64,000 nucleotides of DNA from Hofstenia miamia (taxonomy: Eukaryota > Xenacoelomorpha > Acoela). Under the pieces are notes generated by a model. The model ran no database searches. It had not been told where the DNA came from and worked only from the letters and a program-made list of their open reading frames with translations. A program made the translations under genes and the position numbers. Where the stretch lies: contig SCFE01000034.1 of the NCBI GenBank assembly GCA_004352715.1, positions 1,678,292-1,742,291 of the forward strand. The letters run 5' to 3'. Below, piece after piece: positions 27,301-41,058 of this stretch (position 1 is the stretch's first letter; each line of letters starts with the position of its first letter).

Positions 27301-30011
27301 ATGAGAAACTAGAAATTGAAGTTTTAGTTTTTAAATGTTTAGAACTCGACAGTTATTAAATTCAATAGAATTTGCTGTTTCATTTAAGCCAAGGCATTGG
27401 CTATTGGGGCTTTAAACATTATAAGCTGTAAAAGAGATCACGATTTAATGACCCTTTTGTAATATAGTCCACGAAAAAATCACCGATATATTATTTTTTG
27501 TAAATACTGTATTTCGCTGAGGCATTGGGACATCTAAATACCATATAAGAGAAGTTTATTCTCATTAGAGGTGTCAAATAACAAAACTAAAGCTAGCTAC
27601 AATTACAGAATAAAATCATTGAATTTTTCAATTTGAAAATAAATAGGATCGAAACTGAGCGTACCAAACCTTTGTTGTAGAATGCAAAAATTCTGCTAAA
27701 AGGGGTTGCACTATATCTAAATCTATAAGAATTACAATTCGTCTAGTAGTTGCAAAAGCTTTTCAAATATAAACATGATTTGGAATGTTGTTCCTTGCCA
27801 ATGGCAACTAATAATTCGTAATACACATTCTGCTATTAAAATGAATGGCCAAATCTACTTCAAAATTTTATGCATACATAGTTTTCGATGATCGAATTTT
27901 GTTAGTAAAAATGATCTTTACCCATTAAGAAAGAGAATTTGCTTGAAATGTACCACAGCGTTTATGTAGTTTGCCAAAATGTGTCTGAGAATGGACCCGT
28001 CCTCGCAATGGAGAATCAAAGCACCGTTGAGAACAGTTAAAAACTGAAAAATATCACCACCCCAGGCAAAATCTTGCGGCATACGATGAAACAACGTGGA
28101 TAACAACTAAATTACTTATTAAATTACAAAGGCGTTGTTAGTGTTTCAAATCGTAATCAATAATACAAAAACATACCTGCACCCACATATACTTCTGCAC
28201 CGCGTCTAGTCCATACAGTTGTTTTCCTATTGCGCCATCGAAAAGGTTAACTTCAAACTCTAGGGCTTTACGTGGAAAAGCTGGGAGCTTATTGAGTTCC
28301 GAATGAATGAAATTCACTTGAGCCTCCAACTAGAAAAAATTGGGGTTACATTGATAACACTTACAAAGATGGCAACAATCACCGTGCGCCGAAATGGATC
28401 AAAGTGTAACTTATCAAAAAGATCTACACCTATGACACTAAAGAAATAAGCAAAAACACACAAAAGTTTAAAAGGTAACAAAGGCTTCACATTAATTACA
28501 ATAAAATTACTTTCTTTCGTTTAGGGGCAGTGTATAAATTCAAACTGCTACGCAAAACAACAAAATGGCGTTTTTCTACGAACCCATCTACCCAGTATGC
28601 AAAACGCCAAGGATGGAATGTCATTTTTACTGCAGTATAATATTATGATAACATTAGGCATATAAAATATGTATTACTGACAGTATTCTATATGTATAAA
28701 TAAAAAATCAGTGTAATAGTAACAGCTAAAAATGAAATGGCATAGCCAGTGAAGTAATAATATTTAAAAAAAACATTTTTGCATTATAGTACACAGTGTT
28801 CGACTATAACAAAGTTTCCAAATTCATTCTTTATCTCATTTTTCAAATTAAATTTTAAATGTTACATAGTAAATCTAAAAACAAAAAGTACAAAGTTTTC
28901 ATCTTACCACGTCGCAATGGGAAACTTTTTAACCACCCACCCACTTACCTAAAACGCCCTTTTGACGTTTTGATTGGCAACTTGAATATCACCGCGACAC
29001 CTTAACGACACCAACAGCAACCGGTGACAAAAAGGTTTATGAATTAAAAGGAATATATTATGTACAAAATAGTGCTTACCTGTATATACATACAGTATAT
29101 GTAAATAATCGGTTACAAAAACCATGCTTAAACCAATTTAGTTAAAAGCCGTTGGAGCATCCATGCACAAAATTTACACGTGTGCTAATTATTAATAAAA
29201 CCACATGACAGCAGAGCCTCGCTTAACTGAAGAACGTACTGAGAAAATAGTTATTGGTTCTAGTATGAGTATATTACAAATATAAATGCTACGAGAGAAA
29301 AAATAGTTGAAAATAAAAAAAGAAATATCGATAATCAAATTGAACCTGAAAAAATTCCAGGTTAGCAATACTGGTTAGTTCTCATTGCAAAAAATCAATG
29401 ATAGAGATCCATTCAGAAAGTTGTAGGGCATGTGAATTGTGCATAAAATGCATGTCTATGTATATGATCGAAAGAAATTGTACTTAATGCACATGAACAC
29501 TTCAACCATTTTGAAATCCAGCCTTTCTAAATAATTATAAATATACTAAATCTGCCGCTAATCAATTGATAGTGGGAAAGCCAATATATAAAAAGTTTGT
29601 TGAGAATAATCCTATATAAATTTACAAATTAGAACATGCAAAATTCATTTGTGGAAATATAATTGGGTGAAACACGGAGTAAAGTGTTGAAGAGTTTTTT
29701 ATTTGGTATTGCTATTAAAGAATCTTTAAACGAGGCTCTGTACAAAATCATAAGCAGGTGATTGGTCGAAATTCAATACTTACAAAATGCAACTGTAGAA
29801 ATTTGACTAGTGAAGACAAACTAAGCAGGACTAATGCCGCAAACGTTGCAGAAAAATTAAATGAAAAAGAACAATTTTGGGAATTGAATGGTACTCAATT
29901 ATTAAAATTTTTGATACTTTCCGTTTTGTGATTTGTCAAAGATGTTTATTAAAAAATATACTGTACTGTGATTCAATTCTCAAGAACAACATAGACAAAA
30001 TAAAACGGAAT

Positions 30012-30066
<55 letters not shown>

Positions 30067-33000
30067 CATAGACATACATTCATTATGAAAATGAATACAG
30101 AATCCATATAAATCTTTATAATCATATCTCAACTATGTGTATACGAATAATGATTCACTTCAAATATTAAAAAGATACAATTTTTAGCATAACATTATAA
30201 TTGATCGATTTAGACGAAACAAATCGGCGTTAAATTTCGATTTAAATTTTGGATACAAAAATAAAAGTTTTTACTGAAATTCTAATTTTTTTGAAAACGC
30301 GAGTTTCTAACAGCTAAATTTCAACTGAAATCTACAAGAAAATAAACAATTTCTTAGGAAATTACATTTCTATTTGAATGATATATAAATGTAAAGGAAT
30401 AATTGACACATATTCCAATCGAATTTGATTTAGCATTTATAACATTAAAATTACCTAAGAGTTCAATTTAATTACTGTTTCCCCTTTTTAAATTTAGACT
30501 TTTAGGATTGAATTTAAATTCTGGGAAAGTGATTACCAGAAACAAGAATGGATTTGCAACATAGCTAATGAATTAAATTATAATTTTGAATTTCTAAATA
30601 ACCACCCATTTAATTATGAATATCCTACACAGGATTTTAAGTCTCTTTATTACTTTATTAAATAAATTTCAGGCATGAATTTATCATAACTTTTTTTCCA
30701 AATATTTGTATCTTGGTAAGCAATGATTTTCAATTCTAAACAAATTACGTTTTCAAAGGGGAAACAATACATATAACGTAAAGAAACACAAATTATTTAA
30801 CAACCGTATTAAGTAAAGAAAGGATAATAACAAAACTGTGTTTCTTCTACCCATGCACACACATTTGTGAGTAAAATTGGTAAAAACACAACTACAAAAC
30901 CAATTCCAAGAAGCCAATGACGCCAATACTGACACACTGAAAACTGCCACTGCTTACTAATTTTAGAATAAAATATTTAAAACATACTTTTTTAGAGCTT
31001 AGGAACAAATCAACAATTTCATCATACCACTGAACATAGATTTTTAATTTCATATTTAACGAACAATATCATGCACGTCGACTAAATGAATCAAAAGAGT
31101 CAATACTAAAGCCGAAAAACACCCTCATTAAACTATATACCAAACACGGACTTATTATAGATGATCTTAATTGTTTAAAAGAATTAAATCCCAAAGGAGT
31201 AGCTTCAATAATCTATGGAAAATAATTGAAATAGGGTGACAGGTTTTCCCAAATGAACGTGAGAAAGTTATAAGCTCATGCAAACCAACCATGCAATTAA
31301 GAATCGAAGCACAAGCCTCAATCACAAACAACTCACTCGTAGAAAGAGGCCCAACTTTTGCTAAAAATCTACTACGCTACAAAGCTAAACTAAAACTAAA
31401 CATCTAAAAATAATGATTTAAAATATATAGTCCATGCACCGTTGGGTGCTACGACAACAAAGAATATTAAACATGCAGCTATGTTGACTACAGCGAAATA
31501 CGCAAAGCATTTAGTATAATCCACTTTAGCATCAATGAAGACATGATAAGCCCCAGACCTAAACAGCTATACACAGGGGTTGATAAAAGAACTATGTGAA
31601 TTTTGAACTTGGTTTATATTAGCTGAGATAAAATGAGTTTGACCGTAGGTAGATATTTACCATTAATATCGTCTTCTACATAGAGGTTAGCATTAAATGG
31701 CTTCTGTTTTAGAAATTCAAAACATTTTTAGATATATGAAGAGTGTTTCTTGGCATACAATTAAAAATAGGTGTTTTATAAAGTCTTAAGGGGAGTTTTT
31801 TGGTAATACGATAAATTGACCCGATTTTTTAGGCGCGGAATGGATTTAATTGCTCCTGGAGTAGGCTCCCAGATGTGTGATTGGTCATAGGAAATTATCT
31901 GCTTTCGTGGGATATTACATGGGAGCTGCAACATCTCGCTATATGTGCGGGGCTTTCGAAGGAAATTGATTCAACTGGGGAAGTTCAAAGGGAGATGGTA
32001 GTTATTATGATTCGCCGCATTCCCTGAAGTGTGCGCCGGCCTTGGAAATTAAGCCCTTGATACGACTCGATTACAACACCAAAAATCGAAAGTATTTCAG
32101 TGGATTACACTTCATAAGCTTTCAAAAAGAAATTTTGAAATTAGAAATGTTTAAAATATAAACTTTGGAAAGAAAATGCAATTAAAAATAAATACGTGCA
32201 GCTTTAAAGAAATTAGGAATTACACAGCGAAATGCATTGGGAATTAAATAATAATGAAAAAAGCATGCTAACGATTTCGTTAGTTTCTAACAATGAGATC
32301 AATTAAAAAAGATTTTTTACGTTTTCAACAGTTGATATCAAGTTTGCCACAATTGGGTATATAAATTAACAAGTAACAGAGACAATCGCGGGAAAGTGAC
32401 AATACCGAAAAAACGCATTTCTCTGAAAAGGTTACCGAACATGAATAAATTACAATCTCCATTTGCATTTTAAAAGTAGTCAATGTATGAATAGAAATTT
32501 ATAATACGAAGTTGTTTTCGTAGTTAGATAGACTAACCTGACTTTCCGGAGTGTAATGTAATAGATTGGTGCTAAAAAGTAGTCGGCCTATATCTGCAAG
32601 TTTGTTTGTGAAGCACTGACTTTGCAATCGATGAAACGCCTCGTCGGTGGGGATATCTTGAAGTTGCAGTTCAGAAACACCGGCTCGTCGATGAGAATAG
32701 TAATCACGGATATACGATGATGCAGAAATGATTTGATCTAAAAGTAAAGAATTCAATTAAAGCCGAAATGTCTCAACTTAAAAAAAGAGGTTGAGATAAA
32801 AACCCACTTGATTTTTTATCTACAAGAAAATGGTGGTTGGTTTTATCAGCGGGAACTTTGAAAAAATCAAGACAATAGGTGAGCACTTGCTCAAATTGCA
32901 TGTCTTCGGTGATAGGCATTTGAGTTGGGATATCTTCAGCATTGGGCGCGTGAATGATTAATTTCTAAATAGAGGAATATTAGAAACAAAAAATGCTGTG

Positions 33001-36000
33001 ATTCTAAAATCAGTGCACAATAATTCAGTACTAGTGGCCATGTCTATCTAAAAACTACTCGAAAATACTCTAATTATACACATACTAGTTGAAGAGTTAT
33101 ATTAGCAAAAATAAAAATTACACGGTGAAGTCAATTACAGCTAGTTAAAAAAAAAGCACTGACATCGAAAACAGATCTAAATAAAACAGCGACTACTGAC
33201 TAATTTAGCTGAATGATATGCAAAATTTTCTATGTCTTTATGCAAGAAATATATTATCCTAAAAATCAAAGTTTCATTGCTTGCCCCAATTACATGTATA
33301 TTTAAATAACTTTTATATTGGAAACTTATAATACAAATCGGCATAAAGTCTATAGTGCATAGGTCGAAGAGTTGGGTGGAGTTGCAGGTGTCTCATCAAC
33401 CTGCAATTTAAAAAATTACTTCTAAAAAATTATTTCTCCACATTTTTAGTCATACAAAAATACTGTAAAATCCAAACATGACCAGCAAAACCACCCTTCA
33501 ACTATTTTATCACCACACTTCAGAAGCATTTATGGAGATCTTGTTATATATTGTTTCTTTTCATATGTGTACTTCATCATGCACTAATGTAAGCACGAAC
33601 GTTCAGATAGAGCCGGTCAATAAAAAAGTAATGCACATAGTCTAGGGCTTTTAATAACGGATTGTCTTTAAAAAATCAATTCATTATAATTATGAATCAA
33701 ATGACGAACCTTTGCGCACGGAACAATGGCAGTGACTAGTACCGCAGGATCACACTGTTCTTTTTTCAAAGTCTGCTTAAGATCTTTAAATGTTAAACCC
33801 TTCATACTGGATAATGAACACCAGAGCACAGAAAGTGTGTTAGCAATTGATTGCTGACCTCCGTCCATTGGATTGCGAATGTAGTACATTATTAAGCCGG
33901 TCTACACAAATTCTTAGTGACCAACAATAACTTATATAGATAATATAACTGATTTAGGCTAATCCCTATAAATAAAAATTTGTGATAATTGGCAGAGTGC
34001 TGATTCTACCAACTGAAGGAAATTACATGGACCAGGCATAACTGTTTTGCAATCAAATAAATAACTTGAAAGTTATGAAATAGTAAAGGATCTTTGTGCA
34101 ATGCTATGTAGAGAAGAGAAAATCTGATTTAGATATAAGCTAATAACTACTTGCATGCTAGCGTATTAAGCTAATCATAATGTTTCATTTGTTGATTGAT
34201 AAGACAATTTATGGCTAGATTTTATTGCATTGTTTTAATAATGCTTTAGAATGGAAAGCAGGCAAGGTGAAAAGTGAAAGTTACAAATAGTATTTCGTTA
34301 TAAAGACTGCAGTTATATTCGAGCGGCACAGCCTGTGTGTAAGTTGCATGCTTGCTATTGATCGATTTTGATAAATGGTCCAAAATAACTGTTCTAATTT
34401 TTCAATAAACTGGGTTGTCCAACACGATGGCTTAGGTGGCATGTATCCACATCAAGAATTTGATGTCTAAGAATAAGCAAGAAGAGCGATAAATACCACT
34501 ATACCACTCCTTTATCTGGACCTCCATTTTACATTTTTTTGCAAATTAATACAATTTGTAATTTCTCCCTTTCATTTATCTGTGCACATTGACTATTTGC
34601 AATTNAAGACTGCAGTTATATTCGAGCGGCACAGCCTGTGTGTAAGTTGCATGCTTGCTATTGATCGATTTTGATAAATGGTCCAAAATAACTGTTCTAA
34701 TTTTTCAATAAACTGGGTTGTCCAACACGATGGCTTAGGTGGCATGTATCCACATCAAGAATTTGATGTCTAAGAATAAGCGAGAAGAACGATCAATACC
34801 ACTATACCACTGCTTTATCTGGACCTCCATTTTACATTTTTTTGCAAATTAATACAATTTGGAATTTCTCCCTTTTATTTATCTGTGCACATTGACTATT
34901 TGCAATTCTTAACACGAATACAATAATGCAATAACGTACTGCTTTACACATTCGTTTTAATCAGCAAATCGAACATTCCGGCAGTTCTAGGCTGGTGGTC
35001 TACGCATAATTATTTGTCTCAGTATAACGTGTACACAGACTTTTTACACAGAAGGTATTTAATTAAAACAACCATGCATTATGCACCATAAATTGTAATA
35101 TGAATATTGATTTTAGAGAATTGATAAAACACTTAAATAAAGAAACTTTGTTCAATCAAGCCTACGCTTAGCTTTACCTAATTTGTACTGTTGTTTATTT
35201 TAACATTGTAACTCTGAGCGCGGCAGAGTCTTTGTAGAGTGCCCGCGCTATACAAGAATACATATTATTATTATTAATATTAGTATTCTAATATAAAATA
35301 CATTTAGCATTGGAAATCACCAAAAAAGTTTCCTCTCAGAAAACAAAAAATGCATTCAGCCTATGAAAAGGTGGGCAAAACCCTATTGAAGTCATACAAA
35401 AACCTTTAAAATGCAATTCATTTCTAAAATAATATCAACATTTTATAGATTATACAACACGAATTCCATATATATACATGNNNNNNNNNNNNACAGAGAG
35501 AGGAGGGAGGAGGGGGTCTCCCACAACTTCAATATAAAAAAGTATCTCTGATTTTTGCAGTAATATTGAACTTACTTAAAAATGAAAATATAACTGGGCA
35601 ACGCATTATCCAGTTAGCGTAGTCCAGCTGCTGAATACATGTCAAATACAAAAAAAAATGGTGAACTCAATGAAGAAATATATTGAAATTGAGTTTTCTA
35701 TGGGCAATATTGTCAATATTCAAGAGACAAAAAAATCTTCATAAATTACCAGATAATTGAAAAGAGTGTGAGCCGATTGGGGCGGTAGCTCCTTAACATG
35801 TCCAATTAGCTTACGTAGCATGAGTAGCAATTCTTGCTAAAATTAGTGTTCTAATTTCATCAAAATTAAAAAATTACCTGCCGCTCACTGTTAGTTAGTT
35901 TTTCCAAGAAATAACGAAAAAACAAACTGGGTTCCTCTACCAAGCATTTGGAAACTACTTGGAGAGCAATGCTCGATACTAAAAAATAAATCAATGTATG

Positions 36001-39000
36001 AAATCCAAATAATGCCTTCAATTCTTTAGAAACAAAGTCCTTTAAAACTCTAATAATTATTACTTAATCAAAACTAGCATGTTAACAAAAACTAATTTGA
36101 ACAATACCAAAAAATGAGTATCTTACCAGATAGACCATCAGGAGTAACCTGTGTGTCGTTGCAGAGGTTGACTAAATGCAGCACAGCAGAACAGACGGCA
36201 GATGGGAAGACTGCGGGTGATTGTACACAGTGATGTGATACTGCGGTGTGTTCTGCAACATCATCACCTATCATGTTAAATGCAAATTACAATTTTGTAA
36301 ACAATTGCAAGAAAACCAAAGATCAATTTGGTAATTTTGTTGAAACATTTGTTTGAGGGGTTTTCTTTTACGTTGCAATATGCTACTTGATAAAATAAAC
36401 AGATTGTAAGCAAAAGCATTCTCCTGACTTGTTTTTTCAAAGTTGGAAATTTAGAATAGACAAATATGCACAATTGCTGTAAACAAACACAATTAGCAAT
36501 AGAATTGGAATTGGCCGACATGTTCAAAGAAGATTGGCGTTAACCGCTACCTTGCTTCAAGATAATCAGAAGATTGTAAGCCATGACTTACCGACTAGAC
36601 TATTTTGTGTACTTTTACTACCAGAACGACATTAGAATCGCAGTTTGCTACTGTAAAAGTTTCATTTACAATTTTACTTTGTGTGCAGAAAATGGCTTTA
36701 AATATGTGTACATAAGCAAAATATTGACGAATGTAATAAATATGAACGACATTGTACAAGGAATAAAAGCTCATAGATTTATAAAAGCTGACAGCGTGCT
36801 TAGGCTACCGTTAGACTACGTGATTGGTAGCAAGAAAAATTACGAAACACGTCACATCGCTAATTATCTCTTTGGCTAGACGTGCGATTTTATCAAAATG
36901 TGACAGATCACGCGTGATCAATCACATAGTCTAATTCTGGTTTAAAAATTCCCCGATAATGATTTTAATAAAATATGTATACAATCGGTTAACTCAAGCA
37001 TAAATTTCAAATTGAATCATAAAAAATTGTAAATATGAAAGAAAGTTAATCATCACAAGACCTTAATAAAAAGAAACATTGCAAGAAAACGTACGTCTAA
37101 ATAAAGTAAAATGTATAAAATACCACCAAATTCCTATATTTAAAAAATATAACAATTGTTATAAAAAATTGTATGCCAAAAAAGGTATTTGTCATTAGAA
37201 GCTATTAAGCCTATGAAGATCGAGTCACACACACAGACACTTGAAATAGAACTTTCAGAGGGACCAATTATACAGAATTTAAATAAGCCAAGGTAACCTA
37301 AATAGTAGGTCGTGCACAGTGAAAAAAATAAAATTATCAAAGGTTGAAATATGAAGTTCACTAAAAAAATTGCAAGAAATTGTTTTGGACATAATAAAAG
37401 CCTTCAATAAGTTATCTCCTTCGCTGTGCATAGCCTATAATTTAGGTCGCCTTGCAATAAGCCCATAAAAATATAATGTATATGGGTACATAAAATTTGG
37501 AGTTGCTACTACCTAAAATACCAAAACAAATGCACTGGTAGTAACTAGAATATCGATTTTCTCAACACGTTACAATTATTGGTGATATTAAACGAGGGAA
37601 ATGAAATGACATACAATACATGAATGAAAGTACATCAATGTTAACTAAATGAAAACATAAGTGTGACAATGAGTTTACACACAGATGAACATAGCAATGA
37701 AATAAAATACATAGAGATGAATTCAGGTGGTGATGATAGCATGCCAAATAAAAAAGTAATGATATTAAGAAGCTTCTAAAAGAGGTATATTCATTGTAAA
37801 GAAATGTCTGTGTGGAGTGTTAGATGCAGTTATTAAAACAAAACGATTAGTTCATGCGTCGAATGAAGTAATAGAAGCGTTAGCAATGTGAAGCATAAGT
37901 GGCAGACATTCTATTTAAAAAAAATTATGAAATGATCAACTAAGCTGAAAAATTCGAGACTACTTGTATTAATCTAAATACACAACTTTGATCATTAGTA
38001 TCAGTATGCAAAAGTGCCAATCAATTTGTCAGTGAAATATCGTGCAATAAAAAAGTTGGCAGGCGCTTTTCCAAGTTTATTAAGCAATCATAAAATTCAA
38101 GAGTAGATCTCAAGCAGATGGCATCAAGTCATTGTACTCTATTATTACCCATCCCTAGTAGAAGACTATAATTTATAGCATAGAAATCGAGGACAAAACG
38201 ATATACATTTGAATAGTTAAAAGTTCAAAAGTACTTAAGCATGTGAAAAACGTTATTTAGGATCTAAAAAGATGAGAGATTGGGGCGACGAATGTTAATG
38301 CTGGAAAATACCTTCGGCAGTTGATAATGATCGAGCGGACCACAAAGATTCGCGTCTAGCAGAAAATGCTTTGCCGGTGACATTCGCATGGAGATTGGCA
38401 TTTGAGCCTCCGCAATTGGCAGCATGGTGTGCGAAGAGTCCAATACCTGTATGTCCTGAAGGTCGACGGCCCAAATGCATCCCGCTTGGTATTTGGAGCA
38501 ACAAATCGTCAACTGAGAAAAAATACAACTTGCACAAACCCATTATATTAAAATTCATATAATTTCAGAGAGCTAATTGCTTAAGGATATATTTAGGAAT
38601 ACTTTCTATTGCCATAATAATGGGATTAAAAACAAAAATCAAAATTAAAAACTACTTGTAGAAGAAAGTTTAGAAGATAAAAATAGTGAGTACTAATGGA
38701 TTAGCTTTCTAAAACTAATTTTCACAATCATTTTCACAGCTGAACCACAAAGAAAATCCTAAACAGTTAACTTGCTTTCATTTTCAGAGCGGCAATAAAC
38801 ATAAAAATATGTAATTAATTATAGATCGACACATAGCGGGTAGGACAGACAATGAATGGACTAACTTATAGTTACTTTTTAGTTAATATCAGGGGTTTAA
38901 TAACAGAAGATAAGCGCAGTCTGACAGGAGAAAGCCGACTTCACTGATTCTGTTAAAAATAACAAAAGCGTGAACGGTTTCGCTTTAACTTTTCAATCTC

Positions 39001-39771
39001 ATTTTCAACTCTCAATCTTGTTATGAGATGAATAAAACACTNAAACAGCAAGGTTTTAATCCAGATCTAAAATTAATCTGCACTTACGTGTATTTAATAT
39101 ATACTTGTGCAAATAAACTTAAGCCAATGATTCAGTAAAAAATAATTCATTAAAAAGTTTTAGAAATGTTCGCACATAAAACGACAAGTCGGATTTTTCA
39201 AAGTCTAAAAAATATTTTGAATCATAAATTACAAACTTTTGGTTAATTAATAACATGCATGTATCATCCTAGTTATAAAATAATCATTCATAAGTTATCG
39301 ACCACAACAATATGAATATCGCACATACAAAAATGTACATGGAAGGAAATATTATTCCAACAGTGTACATGATACGAAATGCAATGAAATTGAATAAAAT
39401 AACCGAGTGGTTAACCTTGAAACAGCAAACAATAACTGAAGTCAAACAGTCGGCAATATCGAAAGCTATAGATCTACACAAGCAGTAACTATTAAGGAAA
39501 ACAAACTGAAAGCGGGAAGAAATACCTTCGTCTTCAGACTGGCCATGCGATGATGGTTCGAATGCCGCTTGAATTGTAACGGGTACATGGGTCATATGGA
39601 AGCGTTCACGCGCGTTTCGCATTTTCTCTTCTTCTGCCAAACGGATCTTTTTTGTGTGCTCTTCTCTTTGGCTACTTCTAGTAGTAGCTCCTGCAGCAGC
39701 AGCAAAAGACCGTTGCTAAAACGTAATTATATTGCACATGAGTTGAATGGAAGTAAAACTAAAATAACTCT

Positions 39772-39812
<41 letters not shown>

Positions 39813-41017
39813 AATAATAACCCTTGTTTTATCCTCTGAGATGGTTTCTTCAATCTTGTCGCGCATTTGTGGAAGCCATGGCGGATCAACAACGTTTTGA
39901 TTACAAACCCCAAAGAGTGGTGAAGGTTGAGTGAAATCGATTCCAGGCGGAGGAATTTTAAAATAATGAATGGCATGTTCCTCCATTTGAGGCCACACTT
40001 GGTGACGATTTTGCCAAAGAACTTGAAACCTAAATTTGGTATGTGACAAGAAGATAGAAGGATTCATAGTTCGCATGGGTTGTAGTACCCGCAATAACAC
40101 CCGTTGTTTAGAGCGATTGCAGTAATGTATCAGTTTTGCAATCCTCCACTTTCGTCTACGCTTCATTATTGGTTAATTAAATTCGATCACAGCATCTAAT
40201 CAATAAGCCCAAGCTTCGCTTAATTATACAATGAATACAATTCAAATACAATTCTATATTAATAGATTAACCCAAACATTTTGCCTTAAAAGTCACAAAC
40301 CGTTTTATTCACATTTTCCTTATTAGGAAATTTGGGAATCCTGCAATTTGGACAATTCTATGGGTAAGTTTGTTTCTCTGTTATGATAAAAATTTGCAAA
40401 AAATTATTCGTGTTGGGAGTACATCAACATATAGACTTTTTTCAAAGGAAATGCGATTTTTACAAATGTGTTCAGATAATAAAACGGTCTAAAGTTCATG
40501 ACAGGAGTAANATCCTAGTTATAAAATAATCATTCATAAGTTATCGACCACAACAATATGAATATCGCACATACAAAAATGTACATGGAAGGAAATATTA
40601 TTCCAACAGTGTACATGATACGAAATGCAATGAAATTGAATAAAATAACCGAGTGGTTAACCTTGAAACAGCAAACAATAACTGAAGTCAAACAGTCGGC
40701 AATATCGAAAGCTATAGATCTACACAAGCAGTAACTATTAAGGAAAACAAACTGAAAGCGGGAAGAAATACCTTCGTCTTCAGACTGGCCATGCGATGAT
40801 GGTTCGAATGCCGCTTGAATTGTAACGGGTACATGGGTCATATGGAAGCGTTCACGCGCGTTTCGCATTTTCTCTTCTTCTGCCAAACGGATCTTTTTTG
40901 TGTGCTCTTCTCTTTGGCTACTTCTAGTAGTAGCTCCTGCAGCAGCAGCAAAAGACCGTTGCTAAAACGTAATTATATTGCACATGAGTTGAATGGAAGT
41001 AAAACTAAAATAACTCT

Positions 41018-41058
<41 letters not shown>

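Larger units (their letters stand above)
28330..32537 (-). other. UNC80 intron 30 (4.2 kb)
   Basis: Holds a TA microsatellite (30017-30064), unexplained coding-like remnants (31040-31620) and a GC-rich island (31830-32085). The rest is plain AT-rich sequence. Confidence 0.5.
33902..35749 (-). other. UNC80 intron 27
   Basis: Contains the 302-bp duplicated segment around the N at 34605, a retroposon tail (35209-35286) and a 12-N gap at 35481-35492 followed by a GAGAG-rich purine tract. Confidence 0.6.
39266..40510 (+). repeat. 1,245-bp assembly duplication, copy 1
   Basis: Appears identical to 40512-41756, with one N (40511) between. Includes UNC80 exons 22 and 23, their intron and a TA microsatellite. 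Identity even through the microsatellite argues for one locus assembled twice. Confidence 0.92.

Noticed and set aside
36583-36879. 98-codon plus-strand frame with hydrophobic start
   Set aside because: No family resemblance, biased toward AT-rich codons, no splice or promoter context; probably chance, though its end overlaps an inverted repeat.
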